Assembly (NCBI GenBank): GCA_037127315.1
Contig: JBBBDQ010001270.1
Span: 3,059,001 to 3,123,000 of the forward strand
Length of the DNA: 64,000 nucleotides
Direction of reading: 5' to 3'
Source: Ascarosepion bandense
Lineage: Eukaryota > Mollusca > Cephalopoda > Sepiida > Sepiidae
In this document: in pieces, positions 1 to 11,029 of the stretch
Numbering within the stretch: position 1 is the stretch's first letter
Layout: every line of letters begins with the position of its first letter
The notes under the pieces: generated by a model
Told to the model about the DNA's origin: nothing
Database searches by the model: none
Seen by the model: the letters and a program-made list of their open reading frames with translations, nothing else
Made by a program: the position numbers and the translations under genes

Positions 1-179
1 CACCATGCAACCCTCATTCTGTCATCCACTAGTTGAAGCCCATAAATCTAGAATATAAATGTATAGAAACTATCGTGGCCACAAAATGAGGGATCAGTTT
101 ATATATTAATTATAATATAGATTCGATCCCCCACTTTATACCCACATAATAATTTCTTATAAACAGTTGGCATATATAT

Positions 180-650
180 TCTTCTTCTATATGCCCTGTC
201 TTTTCAGGACGCAGGCGATCATGGCTTTTCACGTCTCCCTCTCCCTAGTGGCTTTTAGCACGCTTTCTCCTGTTACACCATGCAACTCCTGTTCTGTCAT
301 CTACCTGTTCAAGCTCTTCAAATATGTTATCCGCTGCTTTCCCCTGTCTCTTTTTCCATCTATCTGGCCTGTTAGTATCAGGTTCTCCAAGCTTTTCTTC
401 CCCATTGCACATCCCAGAAACTTCAGCTGTCTTTTCCTGATGCTCAGTATTAATTTCCTCTTTGTTTACATCGTTTCCAAAACCTCATCATTGCTCATAT
501 GCTCGATCAATGATATCCTCAGCAGCATTCTGTAGAATCACATTTCAGTTGCTTCAAGTTTTTCCTTCAACTTTGATGATATTGTCCGGTATTCACTGGA
601 TTGTTTAAGAATGTGTGGCATTACTGTTTTCATTTCTGATCATTGTTTTG
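180..650 (-). mobile_element. Antisense 3'-terminal LINE fragment (endonuclease-RT type), decayed
   Basis: This stretch resembles 25195-25670 and 30263-30440 at the nucleotide level, in the same orientation. Read on the minus strand, the best-preserved copy (30.3 kb) encodes the arginine-rich tail G-R-Q-R-x-T-Y...R-D-R-x-x-W-R-S-M common at the C-terminus of RTE/jockey-type LINE polyproteins. Here the frame is broken and only the 3' part remains. The open plus-strand frame at 167-535 is a shadow. Clade is uncertain. Confidence 0.5.
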
Positions 651-659
651 AAAGGTTCA

Positions 660-885
660 TGCTAAGCAAGACGGGACTGCCACTAGTGCGCAGGGGGCTT
701 ACAGTAAAAGAAAAGACTGGGTACAGGTGGTAATTAAAAAAAGATAGAAGAAGACAATTGACGTCGCATTTACATTTTGGAAACTGTGGCTATCAAGGAC
801 GCAATTAAACGGAAGTCAGTTCTACGGGCTGGAAGTGCGAGAAAATAAATTGTTCGAGTATAATTTATTGAGGATTTTTTCAGTT
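660..885 (-). mobile_element. LINE-J 3' fragment (antisense)
   Basis: The minus strand encodes a degraded ...FLALPARRTDFRLIASLIATVSKM, matching the terminal coding part of the LINE-J copies at 8.9 and 47.1 kb. The 3' UTR landmark, cactagtgcgcagggggct on the plus strand, is present at about 680-700. Only the last coding residues and the UTR survive. Confidence 0.6.
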
Positions 886-1330
886 TTACCCCAACTTTTT
901 GTGTCATCAACATTTTGTTTCTCAGCCAAACAGAAATGGCTGGATATAATATAACAGTAACTTGGACTTCAATCATCCATTAAATATTTCCGTGCGACAA
1001 TGTGCATAAAAAGTTTGACGATAACCTTGTCATTACAAAAATTTGATATGTACCCTGGTTTTTCCGGAATTAGCCCAGAGATAGTCTTACAAGACTGATT
1101 GAATGGAAATATATATAGACATTTACTAATCATTTCTGATTCTGGCACAAGGCCATGGATTATTTATATTACATGAAATGTTGAATGGCCCACTGATTAC
1201 AGGATTGATATCAGGTAAGACAATGTTTAATCTTCGTGATGATGCAAAAATTGATGCTTTCACACTGATTAGATCCTAATCTCTCAAGTTTGGAGATGAT
1301 AGATTTTCTATTATCTATCTAACTATGTGT

Positions 1331-1378
<48 letters not shown>

Positions 1379-2075
1379 GAATGAATAAAACAATTTCTTT
1401 TCTTTTGTCTTTATACTTTTTACAAATATATTTTTATATCAGAATTTTACTTATGTACTGTTCTATATATCTCTGTCCGGACATATGAATTATATATATA
1501 TATTTATATCATTATAATTTAAAACACAAACATGCACGGCGACACAAAGAAATTTTTACAACTTAGGCAATATTGCCCTCCGGTGTCCGATTTCGACTCC
1601 TGAGAGGTTGACGAGCAACTGAACAGTAAATGGCGTGGGATTGAAGATTTTTTTGAGGGTTATAAGATAACGATAATTCAACATATGCTACTCGACAAAA
1701 AATATTCAAAGGAGAAAATAATAGGATAAATCGGAATAACTAGGTCACATTCCTAGAAAAGAAAAAAATATCCTAGCAAACAACGAATAATTTTTGTATT
1801 TTTTATAGTTTTAAGAAGGTTCATTAACATCTAAATAGATCTTCAGACGAAATAACATTTTTTCGGTGATAAATCAGATAAGAGAAAACTAAGCACTGCA
1901 AAAAATAAATATTCACTGAATTTTCGTTACTTGCTAGGAGCGTACATTCTTTTTAATTTTATGATTCTCAACAAAAAGCGTCCAATGTTTTCTTAATAAA
2001 TGCAACACTAACTCTAGCAAAAAAAATAACCTTGGCCATAAAACTTAGTTATCAACTCTATTATAATATGGATCG

Positions 2076-2118
<43 letters not shown>

Positions 2119-2200
2119 ACGTGGATGACTAATATATTACGACTGAGCTCTCTGGAGAAGAAAATTTTAAAAACAGTTTCCACTTCAGCTATATGCCTGA
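886..2200. other. No gene seen; A+T-rich with microsatellites
   Basis: No supported coding sequence. It contains a (TA)n run at about 1333-1374 and a (TATC)n run at 2075-2117. The rest is A+T-rich sequence I cannot assign. Confidence 0.6.
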
Positions 2201-2434
2201 CTCTTCAGAAATAAATTGAGTTCTCTCGGTGACTGGCGTGTGTAAACACTGCTGATATACAACACGTTAAAATTTCCATTCTCTGATACCATGCGTCGAT
2301 GTCTTAGTGGGTAGCGACTCCGACTGGTACCAAATCAGTCGAGTTTCGATCCCGGTCTAGAGGCGAATGGATGCGTCTAGCCATACTGATGAGCTGTGTT
2401 ACAGCGAAATAGGTTTGTATGTGGATGACTTATA
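2201..2434 (+). mobile_element. SINE-H copy with intact 3' hammerhead
   Basis: A tRNA-like pol III head is visible: box A-like TAGTGGGTAGCGAC near 2308 and box B-like GAGTTTCGATCCC near 2340. A body and a hammerhead ribozyme follow at 2381-2424, then ATGACT and a (TA)-rich tail. The 5' part (ctcttcagaaat...ggtgactggcgtgtg) is shared with the minus-strand copy at 21424-21645, so these two form one subfamily. Other copies lie at 7.8, 9.7, 17.7, 21.7, 34.2 and 43.1 kb. Confidence 0.75.
2381..2424 (+). ncRNA. Type I hammerhead ribozyme (complete core)
   Basis: Read 5' to 3': stem I strand CCATA; core CTGATGA; stem II GCTGT, loop GTT, ACAGC (5 of 5 pairs); core GAAA; a short stem III (A2409-U2418 plus pairs with G-U wobbles); cleavage-site triplet GTA; stem I return TGTGG, pairing fully with CCATA (one G-U). 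All invariant hammerhead core bases are present. Predicted cleavage is after A2419. Stem III is the weakest part; small hammerheads in retroelements often have short stem III and work as dimers. Self-cleavage is inferred from structure. Confidence 0.75.
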
Positions 2435-2451
2435 TGTGGATGACTATATAT

Positions 2452-2563
2452 ATAGTGCTGGAGTTATTTTTGTTTTATGCTTTTAATATTTTACTGTTAT
2501 GTACTTTAATTATTTTTTCTACATTGTTGGAGCAGCTAGAGCTTATTAAAAGCATACAACAAA

Positions 2564-2606
<43 letters not shown>

Positions 2607-2698
2607 ATCTCTAGCTGCTCCAACAATGTAGAAAAAAATAATTAAAGTACATAACAGTAAAATATTAAAAGCATACAACAAAAATAACTCCCGCACTA
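2452..2698. repeat. ~90-bp inverted repeat around a (TA)n loop
   Basis: The left arm (about 2459-2549, ctggagttatttttgtt...agcagctagag) is the reverse complement of the right arm (about 2609-2697, ctctagctgctccaac...aaaataactcc) with very few mismatches. A short spacer and (TA)n at 2569-2600 separate them. A transcript would fold into a long hairpin. Open frames here are by-products of the repeat. Confidence 0.8.
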
Positions 2699-3800
2699 AG
2701 ACCAGTCTTCCCCATAATAACAACCTTTGTACCTGTAGAAACTCAAACCAATGCCCCATTCCTAATAAATGTTTAACGGAATCCCTGATATATATGTGTT
2801 TAATTTCATCTATGGAGAATCCAAAAGATGAACAAATGTATATCGGAAACACCATGAACGTATTTAAAAAGCTCTTTTACAATCTTTTGCAATCACCTCT
2901 CATCCTTCGATAACAACGAAAAACGAAACATGACGTCTCTTTGGAAATAGTTTTGGAAGTTAAAAACGACAATAAAACACCTACAGTTAAATAAAAAATC
3001 CTCAAACAAGCAAGAACATCTAAATCAATAAACAACCATGTTTCCTCTACCTCCAAGGAAAAAGTGAAATCATTAAATACATGAATAGCAACAGACATTT
3101 AAACCAGAGGCACGAAACCACAGCAAACTGCAAACACATTAAAGAACTAACCTTACAATCATGCTAAAAGATACTACAAAAGCCAAATCTATGACAACTT
3201 AGAGACGACAAACCATTATAATATTAACAACACCTTTACATCACAGTTTACCTGTTCCACACCACAAAATGTGATCTATTTTAATGTTTTATAGATAAAA
3301 GGGATTTCCTAGCTTTCAAATTAAAATTAAAATTAAGGTTAAATATACAAAATTAGATTAATTATAAAAACTGAGTTTAAATACAAAAATATTGTACAGT
3401 TGTACAAATAAACGTTAGAGATAGGTCCAATCTTATTCCCCCGACCCTAACACTTTCTTTCTCTTCCCTTCTAAACCTGAAGAATAAAGTCCAGCCATTT
3501 AACCATAAAGCTTTACCCCATCTTCTAATGTTAAATCTGTCTACCAAATTCTCGACACATTTATTAATCAACTCTATTCCCTACCCATCCCTCTTTTCAA
3601 AATTCTAACAGTCAATTTAGAAGATTTATCCCCTTATCACTAACCCCACCTACATCCCACACACAACTCGCCAAATATAAGAAAAAAGGCTTTCCATTCC
3701 TTTCCACGCCAACTGATGAGATACTGTAATTTCAATGTCGAAACAAAATGTACACTTTGTAGTGAATAAAAATTTGTACATGTTCGAAACTATAATTTAT
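2695..3800 (+). pseudogene. Penelope-like element GIY-YIG endonuclease remnant and 3' region
   Basis: In frame from 2695 a cysteine-rich linker reads LCTCRNSNQCPIPNKCLTES, followed by a GIY-YIG-like core: L-I-Y-M-C-L-I, then M-Y-I-G, then N-V-F-K-K-L-F-Y-N. This order (Cys cluster, then Y/YIG) is characteristic of the C-terminal endonuclease of Penelope-like elements. A stop at 2911 breaks the frame. Further on, another frame encodes a stretch like the family's C-terminal tail (EIIKYMNSNRHLNQRHE), up to about 3160. The RT part is missing. At 3711-3745 the 3' region carries CTGATGA...GTCGAAAC, resembling a hammerhead half. Family assignment is from remembered motifs. Confidence 0.55.
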
Positions 3801-3869
3801 GATAAATATTAACAGCTCTATATTATATATCGAGCACTGTTTTAAGTTAACGTTTTGGAGGTTGTAAAT

Positions 3870-4445
3870 TTTTCTTCGTTCCTTATATATATATATATAT
3901 ATATATATAATGTGGATCCAAAATGCAGGTTCTTTGATAAACACCAAGAAACAATTGACCATCTAATCTCAGGATGTTCTGTACTTGCCCCAAATGAATA
4001 TAAAAATCGTCACGATAGAGTGGGGCAATATTTACATTGGACACTGTGAAACACTATGGAAAATATGTAAACAAACACTAGTATGAACATTACCCAGCAC
4101 CGATTACAGAAATAGAAGATGTCACCATTCTATGGGATTACACCATCCATACAGACAGAAAAATTGAAGCAAATAAGCCGGACATTATTGTTAAAAATCA
4201 AAATGAAAAAACTTGCCTATTAATTAATATGGCTTGTTCAGCGGATTGTAACGTAGCAACCAAGGAATTCGAAAATCTGTCAAAGTATAAAGACCTGGAA
4301 ATTGAAATAGAAAAAAATGTGGAAATTGAAAACAAGAATCGTGCCAGTGATAGTAGGTGCACTTGGAATGATAAAAACAGGAACAAAACAACACATTGAA
4401 AGAATTCCTAGAAACCTCAGCTTAAGAGATATACAGAAAAAAGTA
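3870..4445 (+). pseudogene. LINE-R 3' end (R2-type restriction-like endonuclease), decayed
   Basis: In the plus strand, DPKCRFFDKHQETIDHLISGC then LAPNEYKNRHDRVGQYLHW is the pre-endonuclease zinc motif (C-x2-C-x-H-x-C, second Cys now Phe) and linker typical of R2-like LINEs. Frameshifts and stops follow. The distal part (MWKLKTR-VVPVIVGALGMI type) reappears near 4317. It is a near relative of the minus-strand copy just downstream, and the two converge 3' end to 3' end. A (TA)n tract at 3884-3910 lies at its left edge, suggesting 5' truncation. Confidence 0.65.
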
Positions 4446-4459
4446 CATATATATATAGT

Positions 4460-6250
4460 TATTATTATAATCATTATTGTGTCATTTTTTCATCATATTT
4501 CGATTTCTGCTTTGGTCTCGCTACCAACCAAGTCTGCGGGGAGACCTAAGGCAGGTCGTGGCGTGTTGTTATGACTCCATTTCATGTTTTTCTATCTTCC
4601 CTATCATCCCTAGCATTACATAGATAAAGTTTTCCTTAGTGTGTGGGCTGTACTTAATAAGACAATTTTTTGTATATCTCTTAAGCTGGGGTTTCCAGGG
4701 ATTCTTTCAATGTGTTGTTTTGTTCCACTTTTTTATCATTCCAAGTGCACCTACTATCACTGGCACAACTCTTGTTTTTAATTTCCACATTTTTTCTATT
4801 TCAATTTCCAGGTCTTTATATTTTGACAGTTTTTCAAATTCCTTGATTGCTATGTTACAATCCGCTGGACAAGCCATATCAATTAATAGACAAGTTTTCT
4901 CCTTCTGGTTTTTAACTATAATGTCTGGCCTGTTTGCTTCAATTTTTCTGTCTGTGTAGACGGTGTAATCCCATAGAATGGTTACATCTTCTATTTCTGT
5001 AACCGGTGCTGGGTGATGTTCATACCATTGTTTGTTTACAGCTTTTCCATAATGTTTGCACATTGCCCAATGTAAATAGTGCCCAACTCTATCGTGGCGA
5101 TTTTTATATTCATTTGGAGCAAGCACAGAACAGCCTTATATTAGGTGGTCTATTGTTTCTTGGTGTTTATCACAAAACCTGCATTTTGGATCCATATTAT
5201 TATGCATAATATTTGCCTGAAAGTTTCTAGTGAAAAGACTTTGGTCTTGTGCTGCAAGAATAAAGTCTTGAGTTTCAGACTTTAATCCAGATGCACGTAA
5301 TCATCGATGAGTATTAACTTTGTCAACATTGGATTTATTGGCACGTTCTGGATATTGGCCATGCAGAGGTTTGTCTTGTCAGCGCTGTTTCATCTGTTCA
5401 AGAGCTTTATCTTTGGCTTTCATTTAGATATTCTTTGCCGCAATAGCCGGCTCTTGGCTTCCGTTCTGCTTTCCTACAGAATCTACTAACTGTAAATCTT
5501 GTTTGAATTTACTGCCTTCTTTTATTATTGAATATTTTTTCTTTCTTTCTTCATGTTGCCTTACTAATTGTATCATCCAATCCTTTGTTGTTTCTATGTA
5601 TGTTAGTAAGCCAATAGTTGTTGTCTTGTATGACAATTCCAGCTGAATAAGACCTCTTCCACCTTCTTTACGGGGTATGTATAGACGGTCTACATCAGCC
5701 TTTGGATGATGCATCTTATGCTTAGAAAGAAGCTTTCTTGTTTTAGCATCCATTCGCCTAATGTCGTTTAGAGTCCAGTTTAAGATGTTAAAGTTATATT
5801 GGACAACTGGGATTGCAAGGCTATTAATGGCCATAACTCTGTTCTGTGAATTTAATTCAGTTTTTAATATCATTCGTAGCCTTCTATAGTACTCTTTACG
5901 CACTATTTCTTTCATTTTTTTATGGTGAATGTTTTCACTCTCATTTACACCTAGGTATTTATAAGCTTCTTCTGGTTTCAATTCTTTTATTGTTACAGCA
6001 GGGTCTAGGCTAATTGAGGATGTTTCTTGTATTGATCCACGTAAAACTGTAGCTTTAGCACATTTATTCAAATTAAATTTCATTCCAATGTCTTCGCTGA
6101 AGCATTTTACAGTTTGCAGAAGACCTTCCAGTTCATTATCATTCTTAGCATATAACTTCAAGTCATCCATGTAAAATAGATGGCTTATTTTCTTTTGTCC
6201 TATTTTATAACCACATTCTGTCTTGTTAAGTTGACTGGTTAGTGCTATTA
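4460..6250 (-). pseudogene. LINE-R polyprotein C-terminal half: RT catalytic motif to RLE domain
   Basis: Reading leftward from about 6200, the ORF opens at the RT catalytic motif FYMDDLKLYAKND (YMDD at 6162-6173) and continues through the RT thumb (248 aa, 6170-5424; LNKCAKA, YKYLGVNE, LNWTLNDIRRMD). The frame breaks, then CRFCDKHQETIDHLI gives the Cys-His motif, interrupted by an in-frame stop before GC. A 139-aa open segment (5126-4707) carries the restriction-like endonuclease: R-P-D-I-I near residue 67 and L-L-I-D-M near residue 82. The YMDD, the PD...D endonuclease pattern and the CCHC before it place it with R2/NeSL-type LINEs. It is non-functional: stops, frameshifts, and upstream RT motifs replaced by a tandem array. 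Confidence 0.75.
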
Positions 6251-6252
6251 AT

Positions 6253-6685
6253 GATATGCAGAATAGTAAGGGAGATAAAGAATCATCTTGAAATATACCT
6301 CTTTTGATGTTTATTTCATCAGACTTATAGGTTCCATTTATATGCAGAATAGTAAGGGAGATAAAGAATCACCTTGAAATATACCTCTTTTGATGTTTAT
6401 TTCATCAGACTTATAGGTTCCATTTATATGCAGAATAGTAAGGGAGATAAAGAATCACCTTGAAATATACTTCTTTTGATGTTTATTTCATCAGACTTAT
6501 AGGTTCCATTTATATGCAGAATAGTAAGGGAGATAAAGAATCACCTTGAAATATACCTCTTTTGATGTTTATTTCATCAGACTTATAGGTTCCATTTATA
6601 TGCAGAATAGTAAGGGAGATAAAGAATCACCTTGAAATATACCTCTTTTGATGTTTATTTCATCAGACTTATAGGTTCCATTTAT
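6253..6685. repeat. 86-bp tandem array (about 5 copies) derived from the LINE-R RT gene
   Basis: The unit containing gcagaatagtaagggagat...ggttccatttatat recurs with exactly 86-bp spacing (gttcc at 6331, 6417, 6503, 6589, 6675) and only a few single-base differences. On the minus strand the unit encodes RT motif B-like GDSLSPLLFCI. As 86 is not a multiple of three, each added unit shifts the frame. Confidence 0.9.
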
Positions 6686-6689
6686 ATTG

Positions 6690-7142
<453 letters not shown>

Positions 7143-7740
7143 GCATGCTATAACAAAAATATAATTAAATTTAAAATAAAAAAACAAGCCATCAAATTAG
7201 ATGATTATAGTGGGGTTGGAGTTTATTACATTTTAAAAGAATTTTGTCTGAAGACACACGTAAAAAAATTCTGGCAAAGTATTTCCATAGGAATCTACAC
7301 ATATCAAAAATTTAAACAAGGAATAAGACAGGAGCTAATGTATGAAAGCGAAGAGTTAAAAAAAAAAGATAAAAATACAAAATAAGGATAAAAAAATAAA
7401 TTATTCATCTTCAAGGGGCTAGCGAACATAAATGAACTGAGTTAAAGAAAATAGACGAGATAAAAAGAAGCGATATTTGAGAAACAGTGGTACTAGATAA
7501 TAGAAGACTAGTGATAAAAGTAAATGTACATAAAAAGCACCAGTTAAATAAGATTACTTTTAAGGTATATATAATCTATTAAAAGAAATAGACATTAGAG
7601 ATTATAATAAATACTCCACATATTAAGATAATTTATATATTTAAGAGTATAAATAATCATGTGATAGCAGTAACTAGTGATTTCTTTACGTTGGTTTAAT
7701 ACGTTAAAAGTAAATATCAAACTTCTATTAGCTTAAACCA
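7143..7740. other. No gene seen
   Basis: A+T-rich sequence without a supported gene or recognised repeat. The frame running out of the (ATT)n tract has no recognisable domain. Confidence 0.5.
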
Positions 7741-7741
7741 C

Positions 7742-7743
<2 letters not shown>

Positions 7744-7828
<85 letters not shown>
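7744..7828. repeat. (TA)n-(GA)n compound microsatellite
   Basis: TA dinucleotides pass into GA dinucleotides. The same TA-to-GA arrangement occurs at 16732-16803 and around 45045-45105. It forms the tail side of the adjoining minus-strand SINE-H. Confidence 0.9.
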
Positions 7829-7832
<4 letters not shown>

Positions 7833-7975
7833 TCTGTTTCGCTGTATCACAGCTCATCAGTACGGTTAGACATCCGATTGCTTTTTACCCTGGAGTGAAA
7901 CCCGACTGAATTGACGTCAGTCGGCTATTCTACCTCTGAGCTATCATTCGCTGTCCCAAGCAGACGATACAACGT
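7829..7975 (-). mobile_element. SINE-H copy, hammerhead half only
   Basis: On the minus strand, box A-like AGCTCAGAGGTAG and box B-like gggtttcactcc precede CCGTA-CTGATGA-GCTGT-GAT-ACAGC-GAAA. The 3' half of the ribozyme (stem III and stem I return) is replaced by the (GA)n tract, so it cannot cleave alone. Confidence 0.7.
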
Positions 7976-8315
7976 TCATTGCACCAAAACATCACATTCT
8001 TACCTACCATTCATACTACAAACACCATAATACCTCAAAGACTGTGAATATCAAACTAGTCCCATTTCTTTACTGTTTCTGTGGGGAAGGAGACATAACA
8101 AGTTTAAAAATGAAAAGCCCCAATGGATATTTATACAATGAAAAATGCTATTTACAAGAAACTAAACAAAATCGTGTCAGTAATAAACGCCCTACAATCC
8201 TTAACCGTGACAAACATCAGTTAGCTGAACGAAATTTATGCGGGGCCTGTATAATGTCAAAGCCTAAATTAGCCAACAGCTATATCTACAGCTATTTATA
8301 TAGTGGAGATATGCA
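7976..8315. other. No supported gene
   Basis: An open frame of 100 codons (8044-8346, plus) has no recognised domain and runs into a SINE. I do not call it a gene. Confidence 0.5.
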
Positions 8316-8317
8316 TA

Positions 8318-8628
8318 TGAATCAGTCAGTTCAGTGCCATACGTGAAACACGCTTGGGCGATCATGTCTCGGAGACAAGACTAACTGGGCAGAACATTAT
8401 CCCGCAGTAGGTTGCCATTGCTTTCTGCGGTAGACTAGTTGGCAGCCAAGGCTATAGAACCCAATCTGTCCTGTTATTTAACCCATAACTGGAAGGAAGA
8501 GACGGATTAATACCTTTCCCAAAGGTATTTGCACGTAAGTGAATGCAATGAATATCAACTGGAATTCGAACTCGGCTCCCCGATTTCTCGTTCCGAGCCG
8601 ATATCCACTGCACCACAACGCACATCCT
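8318..8628 (-). mobile_element. SINE-A, near full length
   Basis: Reading leftward: a tRNA-like head (gttgtggtgcagtggatat = box A; ccgagttcgaattcc = box B), a body with a conserved cacttacgtgcaaataccttt block, then a 3' domain (ctatagccttggctgcc...aatggcaacctac...agacatgatcgccc) ending in a cagtcag-type repeat. The plus copies at 31345-31660 and 35300-35620 show the same order. Confidence 0.75.
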
Positions 8629-8825
8629 GCATATGAATACAACAACATATAAGTAGACATTGAGATCAATATTCAATGGTACAGTCTGTTTCCTGCTTAA
8701 GGCAATCGTTAGGCCTAACGATAGCGTTTGAGTATGAAACAGACTATCGCCGCTGGGTGTTGGACTTAATGTCCTCTTGTATATTCAAATATTCTCTGTC
8801 AATGATATTGAGCAAATTAACATAC

Positions 8826-9465
8826 CTTAAAATGTTTTTTATCCTTTCACCCAAAGCAACGCAGTGCCGCCACTGATGCGCAGGGGGTTACATAAGAGAG
8901 TAAAAGTTTAGACAGGAGGAGAGTGAAAAGAAAGACGAAGTTACAGAGGGTGTCAGAGAAAGAGCAAGAAAAGGATGGGAACACAGGTGTGAAGACATTT
9001 GCGAAGGTAGAGAGAAAGGAAAAAATAAGATATACAGGGTGATGTAGAAAGAACTGGAGTCAAGTGGATAAGAGATGGGAATTGACATTGCATTTAACTT
9101 CGTGGAAGTTGTAGCTGTCAGGAAAGCAAGTATATGGAAATGAGTTTCACGGGCGGGAAGTGCGAGAAAAGAAGCTGTTGGAGTAGAATTGTCGCCTGCA
9201 TTTGGTTGATCTAACTGTAAAAGGGTGGAACCTTGTTGCCAGTCTGGTTGCACGAGTAAATTCTTGTGGCGGGGTCAACAGTGAATTAATTCGTCGGAGC
9301 AGAAGCCATGAAAATATTTGTAGAAAAGACAGAGAGAAGTTACATCCTGCCGGTGAGATTGTGGCTAGAGTCGAGCTGCCAAGTCGAGACCTATCGCTTT
9401 ACAGATTCTCCTTTGGTGAATGTCGAGAACACTGAGATTAATAGCAGGGGCGACTGACCGTATAT
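8826..9465 (-). pseudogene. LINE-J 3' end (antisense)
   Basis: The poly-T side and the 3' UTR landmark (tttcacccaaagcaacgcagtg) lie at 8840-8880. A minus-strand frame at 9253-8888 includes FLALPARETHFHILAFLTATT, a frameshifted version of the terminal LINE-J domain. Similarity to the 47.1-47.5 kb copy continues to about 9460 in other frames. It is a 5'-truncated, decayed insertion. Confidence 0.65.
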
Positions 9466-9629
9466 GTTAGAGGTTTGGTCAGTAACCTTCGTTGAATATG
9501 ACTGACTTAGAAAATCTGATAAATTTGTTTTTCATTTTTAATAGTATTCTAGTAGTAGGCTTCTGTTATGTTCATTGTATTTGGAAAGTCCTGATTATAT
9601 TTTTTAAGTTCGGCTTTAAGATGCCGTAT

Positions 9630-9636
<7 letters not shown>

Positions 9637-9683
<47 letters not shown>
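9637..9683. repeat. (CA)n-(TA)n microsatellite
   Basis: Fifteen or so CA units followed by TA units, forming the tail of the adjoining minus-strand SINE-H. Confidence 0.95.
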
Positions 9684-9684
<1 letters not shown>

Positions 9685-9888
9685 GTCATCCGCAGACAGA
9701 TCTGTTTCCCTGTATCACAGCTCATCAGTACGGTTAGACTCCGATTGCTTTTTAACCCAGGATTGAAACCCGACCGAACTGACGTCAGTTCGCGATTTTA
9801 CCTCTGGGCTATGGGCGTTCGTTATCATTATACGCGCCCAATAGCTAGAGTGATCTAATTCATTTTACTGAATGAGCGATGCGTATAT
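9684..9888 (-). mobile_element. SINE-H copy with near-intact hammerhead
   Basis: The minus strand shows the family head (catt-cagtaaaatgaattaga), box A-like TAGCCCAGAGGTA, box B-like GGGTTTCAATCC, and the ribozyme region at its 3' end next to the (TA)n/(CA)n tail. Confidence 0.75.
9690..9733 (-). ncRNA. Hammerhead ribozyme with one stem II defect
   Basis: On the minus strand: CCGTA, CTGATGA, GCTGT-GAT-ACAGG, GAAA, CAG-AT-CTG, T-C, TGCGG. Stem I (5 pairs) and stem III (ACAG/CTGT) are perfect and the cleavage triplet is GTC. The conserved 10.1-11.1 G-C pair of stem II is lost (G opposite G), so activity is likely reduced or absent. Confidence 0.55.
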
Positions 9889-9889
9889 A

Positions 9890-10212
9890 TATATATATAT
9901 ATAATATTCATTTAGCTGTTTTGTTTCGACACTACTTGTGTCTTATCAAGTGATGGTGTTTATTTCAAGTCAAAGACTTTTAATAGGTTCAAAACCAGGC
10001 AACTCCTCTTAATCAGGGAGGCACTGTTACATAGAAGAACAGTATTTTTCTGAAATATGAACATTTTTTTGTAGGTATATAAAGCTTCTGTTTTATCATC
10101 GAGGTAGTAAACAATACACAGATGATAAAATAATATATTATTCGGTAGATACAATATAATTGTCCGTATGAGATCGCAACAATATCGGTGGTTGAGTTAG
10201 CAAGTAACACGC
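9890..10212. other. No gene seen; contains a CGAAAC-type PLE-tail-like motif
   Basis: On the minus strand near 9915-9950, ttgataagacacaagtagtgtcgaaac resembles the ends of Penelope-like elements, but the core is too degenerate to call a ribozyme. The rest is unassigned. Confidence 0.4.
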
Positions 10213-11029
10213 AGGTTAACAGTAGCCCTCAGTTCACACTAACTCTCCCATAAGCATGGACCAAGCGATTCTCCCGGAGAGCAATACACTACGCCTTCTC
10301 GGACTTACCCTGTCCTCAGACCTCAAATGGAATCACTATATTGAATCCATAGCAAAATCTACTGCTAAGAAGGTTGGGTCACTATGTCGATCCAGGATGT
10401 TTTTTCCGCCTGAATCCATCCTGCATATATACAAGTCAACCATCCGTCCGTGCATGGAGTACTGCTGCCATTTATGGTCAGGCGTCCCTGCCGTTCTCCT
10501 CAGTGTTCTCGACAGGCTCCAAAGGAGAGTCTGTAATGTAATAGGTACTGATCTGGCGGCTCGACTGCAGCCACTTCCCCACCGTCGAAATGTGGCCTCC
10601 CTCTGTCTGTTCCTTAAATACTTTCATGGCTTCTGCTCCAGCGAACTTAAGTCACTGGTGCCTCCTCAACAGGTGTTTACTCGTGCAACCAGAATGGCAA
10701 CTGGGTCCCACCCATTCACAGTCAGGTTAGCCTGACGACAATTCCCGCTCCCGTATTCTTGCTTTCCTGACGGCTACAACCTCCAGAAATTTAAATGCAA
10801 AGTCAATACTCATCTACTAACCACTGGACTCGAGCTCTCTCCCCACCCCGTATAACTTTCTCTTTCTCTCCACCTATGTATCTGTTATCGCACCTTCTTT
10901 CTCAGCTTTCTATTGCTCCTTTCTAACTAGTTTGTACTCCTCACTCTTTTCTAATTAATCTTTTTACAGTTATGTAACCCCCTGCACATCAGTGGCATTT
11001 CCGCCTTGCTCTGGGTGAAATGATTAAAA
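10213..11029 (+). pseudogene. LINE-J RT C-terminal part and 3' UTR
   Basis: A plus-strand frame from 10256 (159 codons open) encodes the RT thumb region of a jockey/CR1-group LINE: LRLLGLTLSSDLKWNHYIESIAKS, then YKSTIRPCMEYCCHLWSG, LDRLQRRVCNVIG, and the ending motif VFTRATRMATGSHPFTV. A frameshift follows; the last residues (FLTATTSRNLNAKS) lie in another frame. The 3' UTR ends in ctctgggtgaaatgattaaaaaaaa at about 11029, defining the 3' terminus of this family. The catalytic RT motifs upstream are absent. Confidence 0.8.

Noticed and set aside
9915..9955. Minus-strand TTGATAAGACAC...GTGTCGAAAC resembling a hammerhead
   Set aside because: Stem II pairs, but core bases are wrong (TTGATAA for CTGATGA) and stem I is missing.
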